The notes beneath the pieces were generated by a model that searched no databases, had not been told where the DNA came from, and saw only the letters and a list, made by a program, of their open reading frames with translations. Below are positions 35,500 through 48,121 of a DNA stretch of 64,000 nucleotides, piece after piece. Location of the stretch: the NCBI RefSeq assembly GCF_027579695.1, contig NC_083583.1:21685099-21749098 (forward strand), given 5' to 3'. The position numbers and the translations under genes are program-made. Position 1 is the stretch's first letter; the number at the start of each line of letters is the position of its first letter. The DNA is from Neoarius graeffei (Eukaryota > Chordata > Actinopteri > Siluriformes > Ariidae).

Positions 35500-35878
35500 C
35501 TCATCTAATCTCATTATCTCTAGCCGCTTTATCCTGTTCTACAGGGTCGCAGGCAAGCTGGAGCCTATCCCAGCTGACTACGGGCGAAAGGCGGGGTACA
35601 CCCTGGACAAGTCGCCAGGTCATCACAGGGCTGACACATAGACACAGACAACCATTCACACTCACATTCACACCTAAGGTCAATTTAGAGTCACCAGTTA
35701 CCCTAACGTGCATGTCTTTGGACTGTGGGGGAAACCGGAGCACCCGGAGGAAACCCACGCGGACACGGGGAGAACATGCAAACTCCGCACAGAAAGGCCC
35801 TCGCCGGCCCCGGGGCTCGAACCCGGACCTTCTTGCTGTGAGGCGACAGCGCCAACCACTACGCCACCGTGCCGCCCC
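35500..35878 (-). mobile_element. young tRNA-derived SINE (minus)
   Basis: Full-length. The flanks carry the perfect direct repeat TTAATAGTTTCT. It lies 41 bp from a plus-strand copy, so the pair can form a hairpin with arms over 300 bp. Confidence 0.93.
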
Positions 35879-35919
35879 TTAATAGTTTCTGGAATTCTTT
35901 ATTAACATAATAGAAATAG

Positions 35920-36286
35920 GGCGGCACGGTGGTGTAGTGGTTAGCGCTGTCGCCTCACAGCAAGAAGGTCCTGGGTTCGAGCCCCGGGGCCGGCGAGGGC
36001 CTTTCTGTGCGGAGTTTGCATGTTCTCCCCGTGTCCGCGTGGGTTTCCTCCGGGTGCTCCGGTTTCCCCCACAGTCCAAAGACATGCAGGTTAGGTTAAC
36101 TGGTGACTCTAAATTGACCGTAGGTGTGAATGTGAGTGTGAATGGTTGTCTGTGTCTATGTGTCGGCCCTGTGATGACCTGGCGACTTGTCCAGGGTGTA
36201 CCCCGCCTTTCGCCCGTAGTCAGCTGGGATAGGCTCCAGCTTGCCTGCGACCCTGTAGAAGGATAAAGCGGCTAGAGATAATGAGA
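35920..36286 (+). mobile_element. young tRNA-derived SINE (plus)
   Basis: Full-length with perfect target duplication ATAATAGAAATA on both sides. A and B boxes are intact, and the tail is repeats of GAGAT. Confidence 0.93.
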
Positions 36287-36299
36287 TGAGATGAGATAA

Positions 36300-36714
36300 T
36301 AGAAATAAATGGGTGTAGTGTATGTAGTTATCTAGCCTATATCGTTTGCAGTGTTTGGTGTGTGTCGGAAGGCGACACCATCATCTGAGCGAAAATGAAG
36401 ATGAGGAAGAGTGCGCTGAGGTGTTCATAGTGGCTTTTTGCAGGCATACGCCAAATTCTCCATCAACCCTTACACTGCTGACTTCTCTTGTGTCAAGTCT
36501 CTCTCTCTCTTTGACACACACAAAGGGGATGAGAGAAAGAAAGCACTGAGCATGAGAGAGAGACCGAGAGAAAGAAGTGCTGCTGAACAAATACCAGGCC
36601 TATAGAAGTACATGAAGAGACAGAGGGACAAAAGGAGGAAGACAAAAGAAAAGTTAAAGCCAGGAGCTGTAAAGAAAGAGTGAGAGATAGAACACTTAAG
36701 ATCCAGTGTGAGAG

Positions 36715-36762
<48 letters not shown>

Positions 36763-37444
36763 AGCTAAAACTGCATCCTCAACACATTTGTGGGAGCTTA
36801 GCAGCCAGGGAGGAGGATTGGGGTCGCGCCGAGGGGAGAAAAGCCCTGAACTCAGCAACCAGCGCAACTAAAACCGCCAATTAGAAAAAGTTCCTGAGCT
36901 GATCCTCTGCTACAAAACTGCAAGACCGTCAACACACCGCTCGGCTATTGCTGAGACAACCAAATGAGCCCAGCGAGGGCCAGGAGGGGGGAAAATTTCA
37001 ACAAAAGAGGAACGACTGTACACATGGAGGAAGAGGGGAGTTCAGCGTAAAGGGGGAATAAAAATGGAGGCACGGGTTAGTTTGGCGTTCCGTCTGAGTA
37101 GAAGTGTGTAATTAATGGAACAGAAGTCTAAGGTAGTGGTTTCCAACACAAGTCCTTATTCATGCTCTACACCATGATCTACATCATCATGGTGGGTGGC
37201 TCTACTCTTTTTTTTTTTTTTTTAAAGGCAAGTCAGGTGTGTTAAACATGCCGTGTTCCTCGATGTCCCGAGTGACAACTACATTCAGGTCACTGAGCAA
37301 AGATTCGTCTTTTAGGCTGGAAAATCCAGACGACTGAAAATGTGAGACAGTTAAGTGAACACAACGAGTAATGGAGTAAAAAAAAGTTTTAATTTAAGCT
37401 ATAAGCAGTTGTTTGGGCTCCCAAGTTGTAAAAAATTATGCATC
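36300..37444. other. mafg intron sequence with (GA)n
   Basis: Contains a (GT/GA)n microsatellite at about 36715-36758 and other GAGA runs. No exon recognised. Confidence 0.4.
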
Positions 37445-37587
37445 CTGAGAGGTGTAACACAAAAGTGATTGCCCCATTGACCAGAAATCACAGGTTTGAA
37501 TCCTGACAATGCCACAGCCGTCCATGGCCAGGAGAGCAAGACAGCAAAAAGTGGTCATCCTCTCTGAATGGGAGGGATGGCATACTC
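37445..37587 (+). mobile_element. partial tRNA-type SINE
   Basis: A B-box-like GGTTTGAATCC followed by a GCCACAGCCGTCCATGG body known from other fish SINEs. The right side is cut by the MITE at 37588. Confidence 0.45.
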
Positions 37588-38134
37588 AAGGCCAATTTAT
37601 GCTGACAACCCAGTCCTCGCAGATGGCGTCGCAGACAGTGTCTGCGTAGCCCCCCCCCCCCCCCCCCCCTTCGCAGACGCTCTGCGCGCACCTCCCAAAA
37701 ATTGTGACCACCGCAGAAGCCTCGCAGACAGCGCCGCAGACAAGAGGGCTCTGATTGGTCCACTCTACATCCGCTGTACACGCACTCCCGCTTCCCTACT
37801 TTCCCGGTTTGGTTTGTTTTCACGACCGGCATTTTTAAAAACACGAGCGAAGATGGAGCAGCATGAAGAGCGGTTGATTGAGGAAGTACGTACATCTATA
37901 CGACTCCAGTTCTAGTCATTATAAAAAAATAAAAAAAGTTCGTCATTATAAGTAACCGGAGGATAAACACTCCACTAACCACACCCACCAACTACTCCTA
38001 GCGACTTCGCGCCCCCTTGCGTTGTGCCGGTGAATAACATCGCGCACGCCTATTATCCCCGCTCAACAATAAATTACAACTGTCTGCGAAAAGCTATCTG
38101 CGAAAGCCTTGTCGCACGAGCATACAGAGGCCTT
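37588..38134 (+). mobile_element. Harbinger-type deletion derivative
   Basis: Imperfect inverted ends (AAGGCCAATTTATGCTGAC; complement of AAGGCCTCTGTATGCTCG) with internal CGCAGACAG repeats. An ATG at 37853 opens a 20-codon frame MEQHEERLIEEVRTSI, like the start of the MADF/Myb-like second protein of Harbinger elements. A poly-C run is at about 37651-37669. The target duplication is not clear. Confidence 0.55.
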
Positions 38135-38256
38135 CACACTGTTGATCACAGGGACATTAACCAGTTGTGGGATTCTGTGAGCTCATGTATGCAGAAGAGG
38201 GCAGATTACGCTTTTCTCAGAGTGTCTTACACTGCCCTGAGAGACTGCATGAGCTG

Positions 38257-38445
38257 CAGTGGTTAGCACCATCACCTCACAGCGAGAAGGTTCCAGATTC
38301 GAACCTCACGGCCGATGGGGGCCTTTCTGCATGGAGTTTGCACGTTCTCCCTGTGTCTGAGTGGGTTTCCTCCACCGTCCAAAGACACGCAGTTAGGTTA
38401 ACTGGCTACCCTAAATTGTCCATAGGTGTGAATGTGCGCGAACGG
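38257..38445 (+). mobile_element. old tRNA-derived SINE fragment
   Basis: Degraded A box (GCAGTGGTTAGCACC) and B box region (AGATTCGAACCTC) followed by GCCTTTCTGCATGGAGTTTG. The 3' half is lost. Confidence 0.7.
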
Positions 38446-38969
38446 GTGGGTGGGAACTTCTCTACGTCTTCAACGTCCACCCTGGGTAGCTCTCCTGAGC
38501 TAGCTCACAAATCAGCAGTCAATTACAGCTGACATACGAGAAAAAAAAAAGCTGCAGTTTGAAAAGCTTAGTGAGCTTTACTACTGTAAAACTCTATTCA
38601 TATTTCTCCTTAACAAGCCATGTTTAGCCACACGACAGTCCAACGACTGGACATTCGAGAAGTCCTTCACATGACCACTGGAACTTGAGAAGCACCAGAG
38701 ATGTGTTGCTTTTCTCTGACCAGACCTGAGTTAATCTCCTCCTGGAGAGTTGCTTTCGTTTTCCACAATCCAAGTTCTCACTTTTCAAATCGGCAGACAG
38801 GTTGTCAGAACCACTAGCCAATTCTAGTGCAGGAGGTGAGACTTACTGGAATAAGGTTTAGGAGAAAATATAGGCAGAGACTCAACTTTTCTATTCAGAG
38901 TTAATTCTGGTTTTAGCTGAACACCAGTATCGAGTGCATTAATGGAGTGGGTGTGGCTAGTGACTCACA

Positions 38970-39651
38970 GGTGGGGTTTACATTAGACCGTATCAGCGGA
39001 TCATCAGATTAACGTTTTTAAAACGATTAGCGTGCACACAGCAACACCAATACACGGATACGTTCGGCTCCGCAGGCATCCTGCGCTCCAAATCACTCCG
39101 CCCTGAACAGCGAGTGCCCTCTGGAGGGTGCGCACTCCGGCCCTGCGCAGCTCACAGAGCGCGCGAGTGAAGCACACGAGCAGTGATTCGGGACTGAGCC
39201 GCTGTGTGTGTGATCCCAGTGCATAAAGGCATGCGCGTCACTTACCACTTGCAAGTGGAAGGATGGCAAGCCTAAAGACAATCATAACTACACAATGGGC
39301 AGTATTTGCATCAGTATTTGCAGTATTTTCATACTTTTATACTCTTTAATGAAAGGTGATACAAGGCGGAAGTCCGCGCCGTTTTTCAGCAGTCGCATCA
39401 CATGACCAAGGCCAGCGAATCAGGAAGGTGGATGTCACAGTGACGTTGTCCAATGACGACGCCAGCTAGAGCTCAGCACAGCGTATCCGTGTATTCTCAA
39501 TGTTTACACAGCACCGGACCAGACACGATCTGGATTGAATACGTGGACCCTGGCGGATTCCCGTTTCCCGGCGTTTCCAGGCGTTTTAATGTAAACAGAC
39601 AGTGCACCCGCGAAGAAAATGAGACAGATACGGTCTAATGTAAACTTGGCC
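38970..39651 (+). mobile_element. Harbinger-type MITE, GGTGGGGTTTACATTAG family copy 3
   Basis: Closely similar to copies 1, 4 and 5. The right flank is TCA and the left flank is TCACA, so the duplication is imperfect. The 28-codon frame lies at 39263-39349, identical in translation to the other three. Confidence 0.88.
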
Positions 39652-39654
39652 TCA

Positions 39655-40059
39655 GAGTCTTGCAAAAATAAAAAATATCATATGGCAAACTATCTAAGGT
39701 TCCCCCACATCATTGGGAAATCAGGAGTGTGAATTCTGGCACTAGGTATTCACACGTTAGCTCATGTAACCAGTATAAAAGCTCATTTATGCTCATTTTA
39801 CATACGAAAAATACAACCTTCTCAAAACAATGTAACCATCACTGCCCACATACTTCCTTGTGTCCTTTACATTGGCATAGATGTTAAGCAATACATCCAC
39901 TTAGGGCAGCATAGAGTCAAAAGTTTCTGACAACAACAAACACGGCGACAGCGGAGGTGGTCGTAATAACATACCTGTTAAGAAAGAGGCAAAAGCAGAG
40001 GTAGTGTTATAGATGCTGTAAACATGTTTCAGTCAAAAAAAAAAAAAAAAAAAAAAAAA
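39655..40059. other. mafg intron sequence, unassigned
   Basis: Ends in a poly-A run (about 40036-40058) that forms the tail of the minus-strand SINE to its right. A splice-like CTTAACAGGTATGT on the minus strand near 39975 is noted without support. Confidence 0.35.
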
Positions 40060-40346
40060 TCCTTCCCGCACCATTCATGGCGCGTTTGGCGGCATCGATC
40101 TTCGCTTTGTAGCCCTTGGCCTCTCACCTATAATACATAACTAGGGTTACAGTGGGGGGGCTAGTCCTCTGGTAACCACGAGAGAGTTTGACTCCCCACT
40201 CGTAACTGTATTGCAGCGTGCCTTGCCAGATGGCAATGGGCACCATTTTTATGATTGTCTTTGGTATAACCCAGCCGTGAGTAGAACTCGATCAAGAACT
40301 CCCGATCGTGAGGCGGACACGCTAACCACTAGGCCACTCGCCGGTA
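40060..40346 (-). mobile_element. tRNA-derived SINE of a second family
   Basis: On the minus strand the head GGCGAGTGGCCTAGTGGTTA is an A-box-bearing tRNA-like promoter, followed by a degraded B box. The body contains GCAAGGCACGCTGCAATACA and the 3' end GCGCCATGAATGGTGCGGG. It differs from the DANA-like family. Confidence 0.75.
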
Positions 40347-40664
40347 TATAAAAACATCATGTTTACAGATGTTTAAAACACCTTCCTAAATTGTATAACC
40401 TCTCCTCAAAAAGTTCCACCATTTTAAAAATTTCTTGGGCGCGTTTCGCTTGAACTATTGGCTATACTACCACCACAATTTCCAGTGGCTCTGATTCGTT
40501 CATGTCCATAAGATTTCAGTTCACAAATAACACCGAGTACAGGCAAAAGGGTCCATCCGTATTTAATGCGGAGTATAAATAAACCTTAAGGCAGGGAGCG
40601 GTCATCTACATATGGAATTAATGTTGATATTTACACCAAGGGACAAATTTAGTGACACCAAATC

Positions 40665-40850
40665 AACATGCTTTTTGGTATGTGGGAGGAAACTGGAGGA
40701 CCCAAACCAAACCCATATGGACACATTGAAATGAACAAAATAAAATTAAATTAAATTAAATAAATAAAGCAAAACTTCACACAGACTCAGGATCGAACCA
40801 GGAACCCTGGAGTGGCGAGACTGCAACTTTATCCAGGACACCTCCAGTTG
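40665..40850 (-). mobile_element. very old SINE fragment
   Basis: The order ATGTGGGAGGAAACTGGAG, then AACTTCACACAGACTCAGGA and a B-box-like GGATCGAACC, matches the DANA-like body in reverse order, with heavy decay. Confidence 0.5.
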
Positions 40851-42456
40851 TACGAGGAGCAGTTTGAAAATACGATTCTTCATACATCTTGGGAGAAGTA
40901 CACGTAAACCATCACCCATCCTGGAGCGGAAACAGGTAGGACCAACTTAGGAGAAACTTGAACAAAATTTAAAAAAAAGTGTGCAACATTTACACTGGTA
41001 CAGATTTTTTTTCTAACAACTATTCCAGCTTTGCATATTACTGTATAATGATTTAACCGCTGCCACATCCCTATAATTCAGACACACTGAACACAAACAT
41101 GAAGGATACTCTAATTCTGGATGTGTGGGTGTGTGTTTGTTCCTTCAGATACGTACACCATGTTTAGCCTTATTAATCCTGTCTGATGCTCTTCTATGAA
41201 GTGTGGATGTCTTTGGCAAGTTCCTGGTAAGCATAACTCTACAATACACCAGTTTAACACGCACACAGACACACACACAAAGGATTTGGCTCGCTGGAGA
41301 GCCGCAGCCGTATCATTCCCATTATAACGAATGAATCACAGGGCCGAACTGTAAGGCCTGACAGGATGTAATAAACATCAGAAAACTCAGGTGCTTGTTT
41401 ATCCTCTAAATACAGCTCCTCTCTGATTTTCAGACAAAAAGCACATCTGTGAACTGCCTTTTTTTTTTTTAAGAAAAGAACCAAGCAACAGAAGCTACTT
41501 TTCAGGGGTCTTCTTTCTCATCCCCATTTCGAAAAGCAGTCAGGACATCGATTGGAGACCGCCTCTCTGCTCGAGTGTGAAGTGAATAATTGAAGAACAA
41601 GCGAGACAGAAAGACTGAAAAAGAGAATGCAAGACTAGCTAGCTGGATGATGCAGGACATGGAAATGCATAGGCCAGTAGCAAAAGACAAGAAAATGATA
41701 GTAAGACAAGACAAGTGATATTTAGGGGGAAACGTGTAAGATTTAAGGCTGGGTGGAGAAGGAAAGCCTTTCTATCTACACACATTCTCATCTCAGGTAT
41801 AAATGCGTGATGGCCAAATTTCCTAACACAAGCAGAAAAAGTGCAAAGTCAGGAAGCGGGCGTGTGCAATTTTTTTTTTTTTATTTAGTAAGGGCTTTTT
41901 CCAGTAGTGAAGCTCGTAGGTTAATTTGCTCTCCCCCCATCTCTTTATAAGCACACTGAGATAAAGTTAACTAAATCTTATTTTTCCTCTGATCCTCCAG
42001 GTCAGCACAAAAAAGAGCAACGGATGAAAGAAATAAACAAGCCTGAAGATGGATATTGTGGGAGAGAGAGAGAGAGAGAGAGAGGAGAGGGAGGCTCAAG
42101 CTCTGTACAGTTTCTCAGATTTGTCTGTACACAGAAGTACTGTGCTAATCTCCAGACCAAACACAGGAGCTAGACTGATAAGTACGTAATAAAACACTTG
42201 GGACTTCACTGTTATAGGAAAATAATCAAAAATAGAGCAGTATAATGCATCCAGACATGTAACAGAATTACTGTTACCATCCAGATGTGGATTATTTTCT
42301 ATTTTCCAATAACAGCATATCTGGAACTGTATTATTCCTTTACACCACAACAATTTGCCAGTGATAATTTTGTAATTTAAGAACAAACGTGTTCAGCAAG
42401 TCTCCCCCATGGTGGGAAAACTTACAAGAGTACTGACACCGGAGGCTCCCTTCTTA
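40851..42456. other. mafg intron sequence, unassigned
   Basis: Contains a (GA)n run near 42063-42083 and several homopolymers. No exon recognised. Confidence 0.35.
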
Positions 42457-43160
42457 GGTGGGGTTTACATTAGACCGCATCAGCGGATCATCAGATTAAC
42501 GTTTTTAAAACGATTAGCGTGCACACAGCAACGCCAATACACGATTCGCGTGCACATAGCAACGCCAATACACGGATACGCTCAGCTCCGCAGGCATCCT
42601 GCGCTCCAAATCACTCCGCCCTGAACAGCGAGTGCCCTCTGGAGGGTGCGCACTCCGGCCCTGCGCAGCTCACAGAGCGTGTGAGTAAAGCACACGAGCA
42701 GTGATTTGGGACTGAGCCGCTGTGTGTATGATCTCAGTGCATGTCGGGCATGCGCGTCACTTACCACTTGCAAGTGGAAGGATGGCAAGCCTAAAGACAA
42801 TCATAACTACACAATGGGCAGTATTTGCATCAGTATTTGCAGTATTTTCATACTTTTATACTCTTTAATGAAAGGTGATACAAGGCGGAAGTCCGCGCCG
42901 TTTTTCAGCAGTCGCGTCACATGACCAATGCCAGCGAATCAGGAAGGTGGATGTCACAGTGACGTTGTCCAATGACGACGCCAGCTAGAGCTCAGCACAG
43001 CGTATCCGCGTATTCTCAATGTTTACGCAGCACCGGACCAGACACGATTTGGATCGAATACGTGGACCCTGGCGGATTCCCGTTTCCCAGCGTTTTAACG
43101 TAAACGGACAGTGCATCCGCGAAGAAAACGAGACAGATACGGTCTAATGTAAACTTGGCC
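42457..43160 (+). mobile_element. Harbinger-type MITE, GGTGGGGTTTACATTAG family copy 4
   Basis: Perfect TTA on both sides (42454-42456, 43161-43163). It carries the 28-codon frame at 42782-42868 and the tandem ACAGCAACGCCAATACACG unit near the left end. Confidence 0.92.
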
Positions 43161-43163
43161 TTA

Positions 43164-43378
43164 TTCTATCCACATTCACTGGATATGAGCAATTGGCTAC
43201 TCTACTACTAGGCTATCAGCTCATATACTGCAAGTAGAGAAAAACAAACCAACCAAGGATGAAATTAAAAAAAAAAAAAAAATCTACTTGAAAACAAAAC
43301 CCCAAAAAATACAAACGCAAACTATGGAATGAAAGTATTTGATGGTAAGAATGTTTTTTTTTTTTAAATCTTTCAAGA

Positions 43379-43425
<47 letters not shown>

Positions 43426-44395
43426 CATCATCATCATCTTTCACAAATTGTCAATGTCATTTCGCTGGTTTGTTTACATTCTAAGTGGAAATTATTTTGT
43501 CAGACATTTTGTATGAAAAAAAAGCTATTTATCAAATTTGCAAAAAATAAAAAATACTCTCAAATCCCGGTGAATGTGGATATAATAAAAATTATTCCAC
43601 TCAATCTCATCATGCATGACTTACAGCTGTCAGCTTATGTACGACTCAATATTCGTGGAATAACTTAATTATATGTTAACCTGTTTATTCAATAAAAAGA
43701 GTATCATTTTATTACTGGCCTTACATCATATCGAGCATCTGCTGTACAAGGCCCTGTGAAGTGTTGTTACTTCAGACTATAAACATACTACAATGAGCGC
43801 ATTTGTATAAACCTACAGTTTGCCTCGTTTGACTGTTATGGAAAATTGATCCACATCTTCTGACCAGTCGGATTTGGGAATTTCACAGTGCTGTGGCGTA
43901 ACAGTATTTTAATTACTCATCTTAAACTAAGAGCTAGCTCTCTCTTATTATTCTGCGATCTTAAACTTGTTGCCATTCCATATTTTAAATGATTTTCTAT
44001 TAAAACCTTCCCAGCATTCCCCCCCCACTACGATACTTAAAAGTTCAATCATGTGCAAAAATGTATACTCCCAGTGGTTTCTCAACGGAAAACATGAACT
44101 GCAAATTATTTTTCCAAGAAGAAATTAAATGATGAAAATGCACTATAGGCACATCTTAGAACATGAGGACAATCCAAAATATACAGTAAACAAGTTTGAA
44201 ATAATGTTTTGTCTTGGTCCTGTAGGTCTCCAGACCTGACCAAAAGAAAGCAGACAGTCTTAACAGGCATGACAAAGAGAAACATTACAAACGAGAGGAT
44301 CCAGAAGCTGCCCAGAGGTTGTGAAAAAGAGTAAATATACAAGTTTAGAGAGCATTTCTATCACCTTTTGAAGCGATTTTGTTCCCCTTACCACC
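43164..44395. other. mafg intron sequence with (ATT)n
   Basis: An (ATT)n microsatellite of about 15 units lies at 43380-43424, followed by ATC units. No exon or transposon is otherwise recognised. Confidence 0.4.
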
Positions 44396-44586
44396 ACCAC
44401 TATTTACATTACAGACATTTATCCAGAGTGACGTACAACATACCCAGAGCAGCCTGGGGAGCAGTTGGGGGTTAGGTGCCTTGCTCAAGGGCACTTCAGC
44501 CATTCCTGCTGGTCCAGAGAATTGAACCAGCGACCTTTTGGTCCCAAAGCTGCTTCTCTAACCATTAGGTCATGGCTTCCCCATAT
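44396..44586 (-). mobile_element. tRNA-derived SINE, same family as 6817-6985
   Basis: On the minus strand the head reads GCCATGACCTAATGGTTAGA with a B-box-like GGTCGCTGGTTCAATT, and it ends CTCTGGATAAATGTCTG. Confidence 0.75.
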
Positions 44587-44620
44587 TTGAGTATTTTTAT
44601 TTCTCATGATAACAAAGGAG

Positions 44621-44991
44621 GGGCGGCACGGTGGTGTAGTGGTTAGCGCTGTCGCCTCACAGCAAGAAGGTCCGGGTTCGAGCCCCGTGGCCGGCGAGGG
44701 CCTTTCTGTGCGGAGTTTGCATGTTCTCCCCGTGTCCGCGTGGGTTTCCTCTGGGTGCTCCGGTTTCCCCCACAGTCCAAAGACATGCAGGTTAGGCTAA
44801 CTGGTGGCTCTAAATTGACCGTAGGTGTGAATGTGAGTGTGAATGGTTGTCTGTGTCTATGTGTCAGCCCTGTGATGACCTGGCGACTTGTCCAGGGTGT
44901 ACCCCGCCTTTCGCCCGTAGTCAGCTGGGATAGGCTCCAGCTTGCCTGCGACCCTGTAGAACAGGATAAAGCGGCTAGAGATAATGAGATG
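44621..44991 (+). mobile_element. young tRNA-derived SINE (plus)
   Basis: Full-length, flanked by the perfect 12-bp direct repeat GATAACAAAGGA. Intact A and B boxes. Confidence 0.94.
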
Positions 44992-45330
44992 AATGAGATA
45001 ACAAAGGAACATCTCTGAAACATAAGTTTTACTGTTACAAACGTCATTTTTGTCATAAAGTTGTGTAAACATTTGCACTCAGGTTATAGTCAATGATTTT
45101 GGTTCTTAAATGATCCGTTAAGTCACTTTGAAATCACAATGCAAGAAACACAGTCTAACGTTTCAGTGTTCCCATCAAAGCCACGCCCCCAAGACATCCA
45201 CCCTGCTTAGGTTAGAAAAAGTCTGAACGCTCGTGCAAGAGGAAGAGCTTTTATATCTATAAAGCACCTTTTTCCTGATTGGATGGATTGGGCCAGTCTG
45301 CGTTATTTGTTGTTTGTCTTGTTTTCACAG

Positions 45331-45749
45331 GTCTTCCAAAAAAGACCATCAAAGAGCTTCAACTAATCCAAAATGCAGCAGCAAGGGTTCTTACAAGAAC
45401 ATAAAGGGTAGTCCATATCACTCCAGTCCTAAGGTCTCTGCACTGGCTCCCAGTGAGCTATAGAATTGACTTTAAGGCATTACTTCTTCTATTTAAAACA
45501 TTAAATGGGATGGGACCCAGCTACCTACTGGATATGTTTCAATTATATGCACCAACTAGGTCTCTAAGGTCACAGGAGAAAAACTTGCTAGTAATACCAG
45601 CTGTCAGAACGAAGTGTGGTGAAGCAGCCTTTAGTTGCTATGCTGCTAAGCTTTGGAACCAACTTCCAGATGATATCAAAAATGCTCCTACTGTTGTTAG
45701 TTTTAAACCCAGGCTCAAGACAAAGCTGTTTTCAGATGCTTTCACTTGA
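45331..45749 (+). pseudogene. LINE reverse-transcriptase C-terminal fragment
   Basis: The block LQLIQNAAARVLTRT, then SLHWLPVSYRIDFKALLLLF, KTLNGMGPSYL and KLWNQLPDDIKNAPTVVSFK is the typical post-RT C-terminal region of CR1/L2/Rex1 LINEs. A stop falls after VLTRT and the RT core itself is absent. Confidence 0.88.
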
Positions 45750-45819
45750 TTAATTTTTACCTAAAGTGTAATTAATTTCTTTTAACATAATTTCTTTTCA
45801 TTTTAATGATTTTACTTTA

Positions 45820-46195
45820 GGAAGCACGGTGGTGTAGTGGTTAGCACTGTCGCCTCACAGCAAGAAGGTCCTGGGTTCGAGCCCCGTGGCTGGCGAGGGC
45901 CTTTCTGTGTGGAGTTTGCATGTTCTCCCCGTGTCCGCGTGGGTTTCCTCCGGGTGCTCCGGTTTCCCCCACAGTCCAAAGACATGCAGGTTAGGTTAAC
46001 TGGTGACTCTAAATTGAGCGTAGGTGTGAATGTGAGTGTGAATGGTTGTCTGTGTCTATGTGTCGGCCCTGTGATGACCTGGCAACTTGTCCAGGGTGTA
46101 CCCCGCCTTTCGCCCGTAGTCAGCTGGGATAGGCTCCAGCTTGCCTGCGACCCTGTAGAAGGATAAAGCGGCTAGAGATAATGAGATTAGATGAG
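45820..46195 (+). mobile_element. young tRNA-derived SINE inside the LINE
   Basis: Starts GGAAGCACGGTGGTGTAGTG. The flanks share ATTTTAATGATTT (45800 and 46196). Nearly identical to the copy at 35920, including the shared CTGTAGAAGGATAAAGCGG deletion. Confidence 0.93.
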
Positions 46196-46320
46196 ATTTT
46201 AATGATTTCACTTTTACTTTAATTCTTTGTTACTGTTCTTATGCTTTTATTTTTTGTGAAGCACATTGAATTGCCGGCGTGTATGAAATGCGCTATACAA
46301 ATAAACTTGCCTTGCCTTGT

Positions 46321-48078
46321 TTAGAACTTGAGGTACCACTGAAGTGAACCGATTTGTTTGACATCTCCTGAAGCGTTCAGACTTTCAAATCACTGACTTC
46401 ATCTTTAAAACGCGATATCAGTAAATTTGATATCACACGCCACCAAACAAGCTGCTCCGAAAGACTCGTGTCTCTGCACTGCCATGTTTTCACATTTCAA
46501 GCCAGTGTCCAGACCATGACACTAAAAGTCAGCATGAGTCAGCAGGAGCTCAGTTACGGACAGCGATATGTAACAGTTTTACAGGATGGCCTGCAGAGTC
46601 GATTTGATTGCGCACACAGATGAATGTTCAGTCTGGGAGTGAACGTGATCATGACTGGCAAGACAGCGTTGCTCAAGGTTCATCTGCTCATAACACAGCC
46701 AGAAATTACTATTCCCAGTATTCAACTGGCACTATCAACCTGCATCCCACCACCTCGCATGCTCTCCTCTCCTCTCCTCTCTGTCACTCTCCCATCTTTT
46801 TCCTCTCTTCTTATTTCACTTTCACACTCCTTCCCTGCCTCCACTCCTTCCTGGAAACTTCTTTAAGGGCTGCATACGGGTTGCTGTACCGCATCATGGT
46901 AGGAGATGTTTTTATAATTATAACAACATCTTTTCAGAGAGGTGTCCATTTCAACTTTCAGACACCTGCTTTGTCCTTGACAGGGCTAATAACCACAAAA
47001 ACAGACATGGCCCCTCTCTCTCGTTCTCCATCTGTGTGTTTTCGAAAGGAGTTTTGGCCGCCCTGTTTTCTCTTTTTCGCACTGTTTCGCAGCTGGAGCA
47101 TGGCAGGAGCAACGTGCCACTGCGGGTAAAAACTGCGGCATATTGCTGGTGAGATGATGCAACTCGGAGACATTCAGCCCAGCCCGGCAGTCCAAGAAAG
47201 CCTTCAATGCCACGAAAAAAAAAAACAAGACTTTATGAATATCCACATTTCACTGTGCAACCCAAATGGGTCAAATAAGATGGCATGACTAAAATTCTCT
47301 CTGCAATATACAATAAACAGACAGTACCTAGTATTCTAGAAAACTTTTCTGCTTGAAATAATCTATTATTAATAGCTGTTCACAAGTGAAAGATAGTAAT
47401 GCAAAGCTTTCCAAGAATGATCAATTCATGCCTTTCACTCGCAAAGTGAAATAAATCTTATTTAATCCTTACTTAAAAAGGTGCAGAGGAGGATCATACA
47501 CGTGTTTTCTCTCTCTCTCTCGCACACACACACACAAATGAATTAAGGAGAATTCTTTTAAGCAGAGCTTTCTACACTTAGTTTTTTTATTTAACCCTCA
47601 ACTTTTTAACCCTGTAGTGAGTTGTATCCCCCTAAGTGGTCTTTATTGCGCAACTCGAACACACCACAGTAAGAAATCTCTCAAACAGCAGTTTCTGACA
47701 AATCAACGGTTGTGAAATGTGCAAGATTCCCCACAGAAACCATTGTTAAATCCTGCATAGCTTTCTCTTCTCTTTGCTTTATGAAACAGAAGCGAGAAAC
47801 GCGATAGATATTCTACTGCAGAGGAGAGATTATGCGTCTTACAACCTATTTCATCTTCTTACAACCTATTTCATCATTACTGAGAGCGCGCCAGAGCAAG
47901 AGTGAGAGAGGCAGAGTGGAAAAAATAGACTCTCCTGATTCCCCCCTCCTCCTTCCTCCTGCCACCCCAAAGTCCTCTTCCCTCCCTCCTTTGCCTGTCG
48001 TTCCCTCTCTCGAGACCTTCGGTCCCTTTATCTTGTGGAAGCTTTCAAACTTGTCCCTCCGGATTCACGGTGCGTGCC

Positions 48079-48121
<43 letters not shown>

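Larger units (their letters stand above)
45331..46320 (+). mobile_element. 5'-truncated LINE (L2/Rex1-like clade)
   Basis: Carries the extreme C-terminus of a non-LTR reverse transcriptase and the 3' tail ending CTATACAAATAAACTTGCC followed by short TTGCC repeats. A SINE (45820-46195) sits in its 3'UTR with a duplication of ATTTTAATGATTT. Confidence 0.85.

Noticed and set aside
35937..36266. 109-aa ORFs recurring in many places (CSPRVRVGFLRVLRFPP type)
   Set aside because: They are translations of the abundant tRNA-derived SINE and have no independent coding evidence.
46608..47129. 173-aa plus-strand ORF
   Set aside because: Crosses CT-rich low-complexity sequence and shows no domain or family-like motif.
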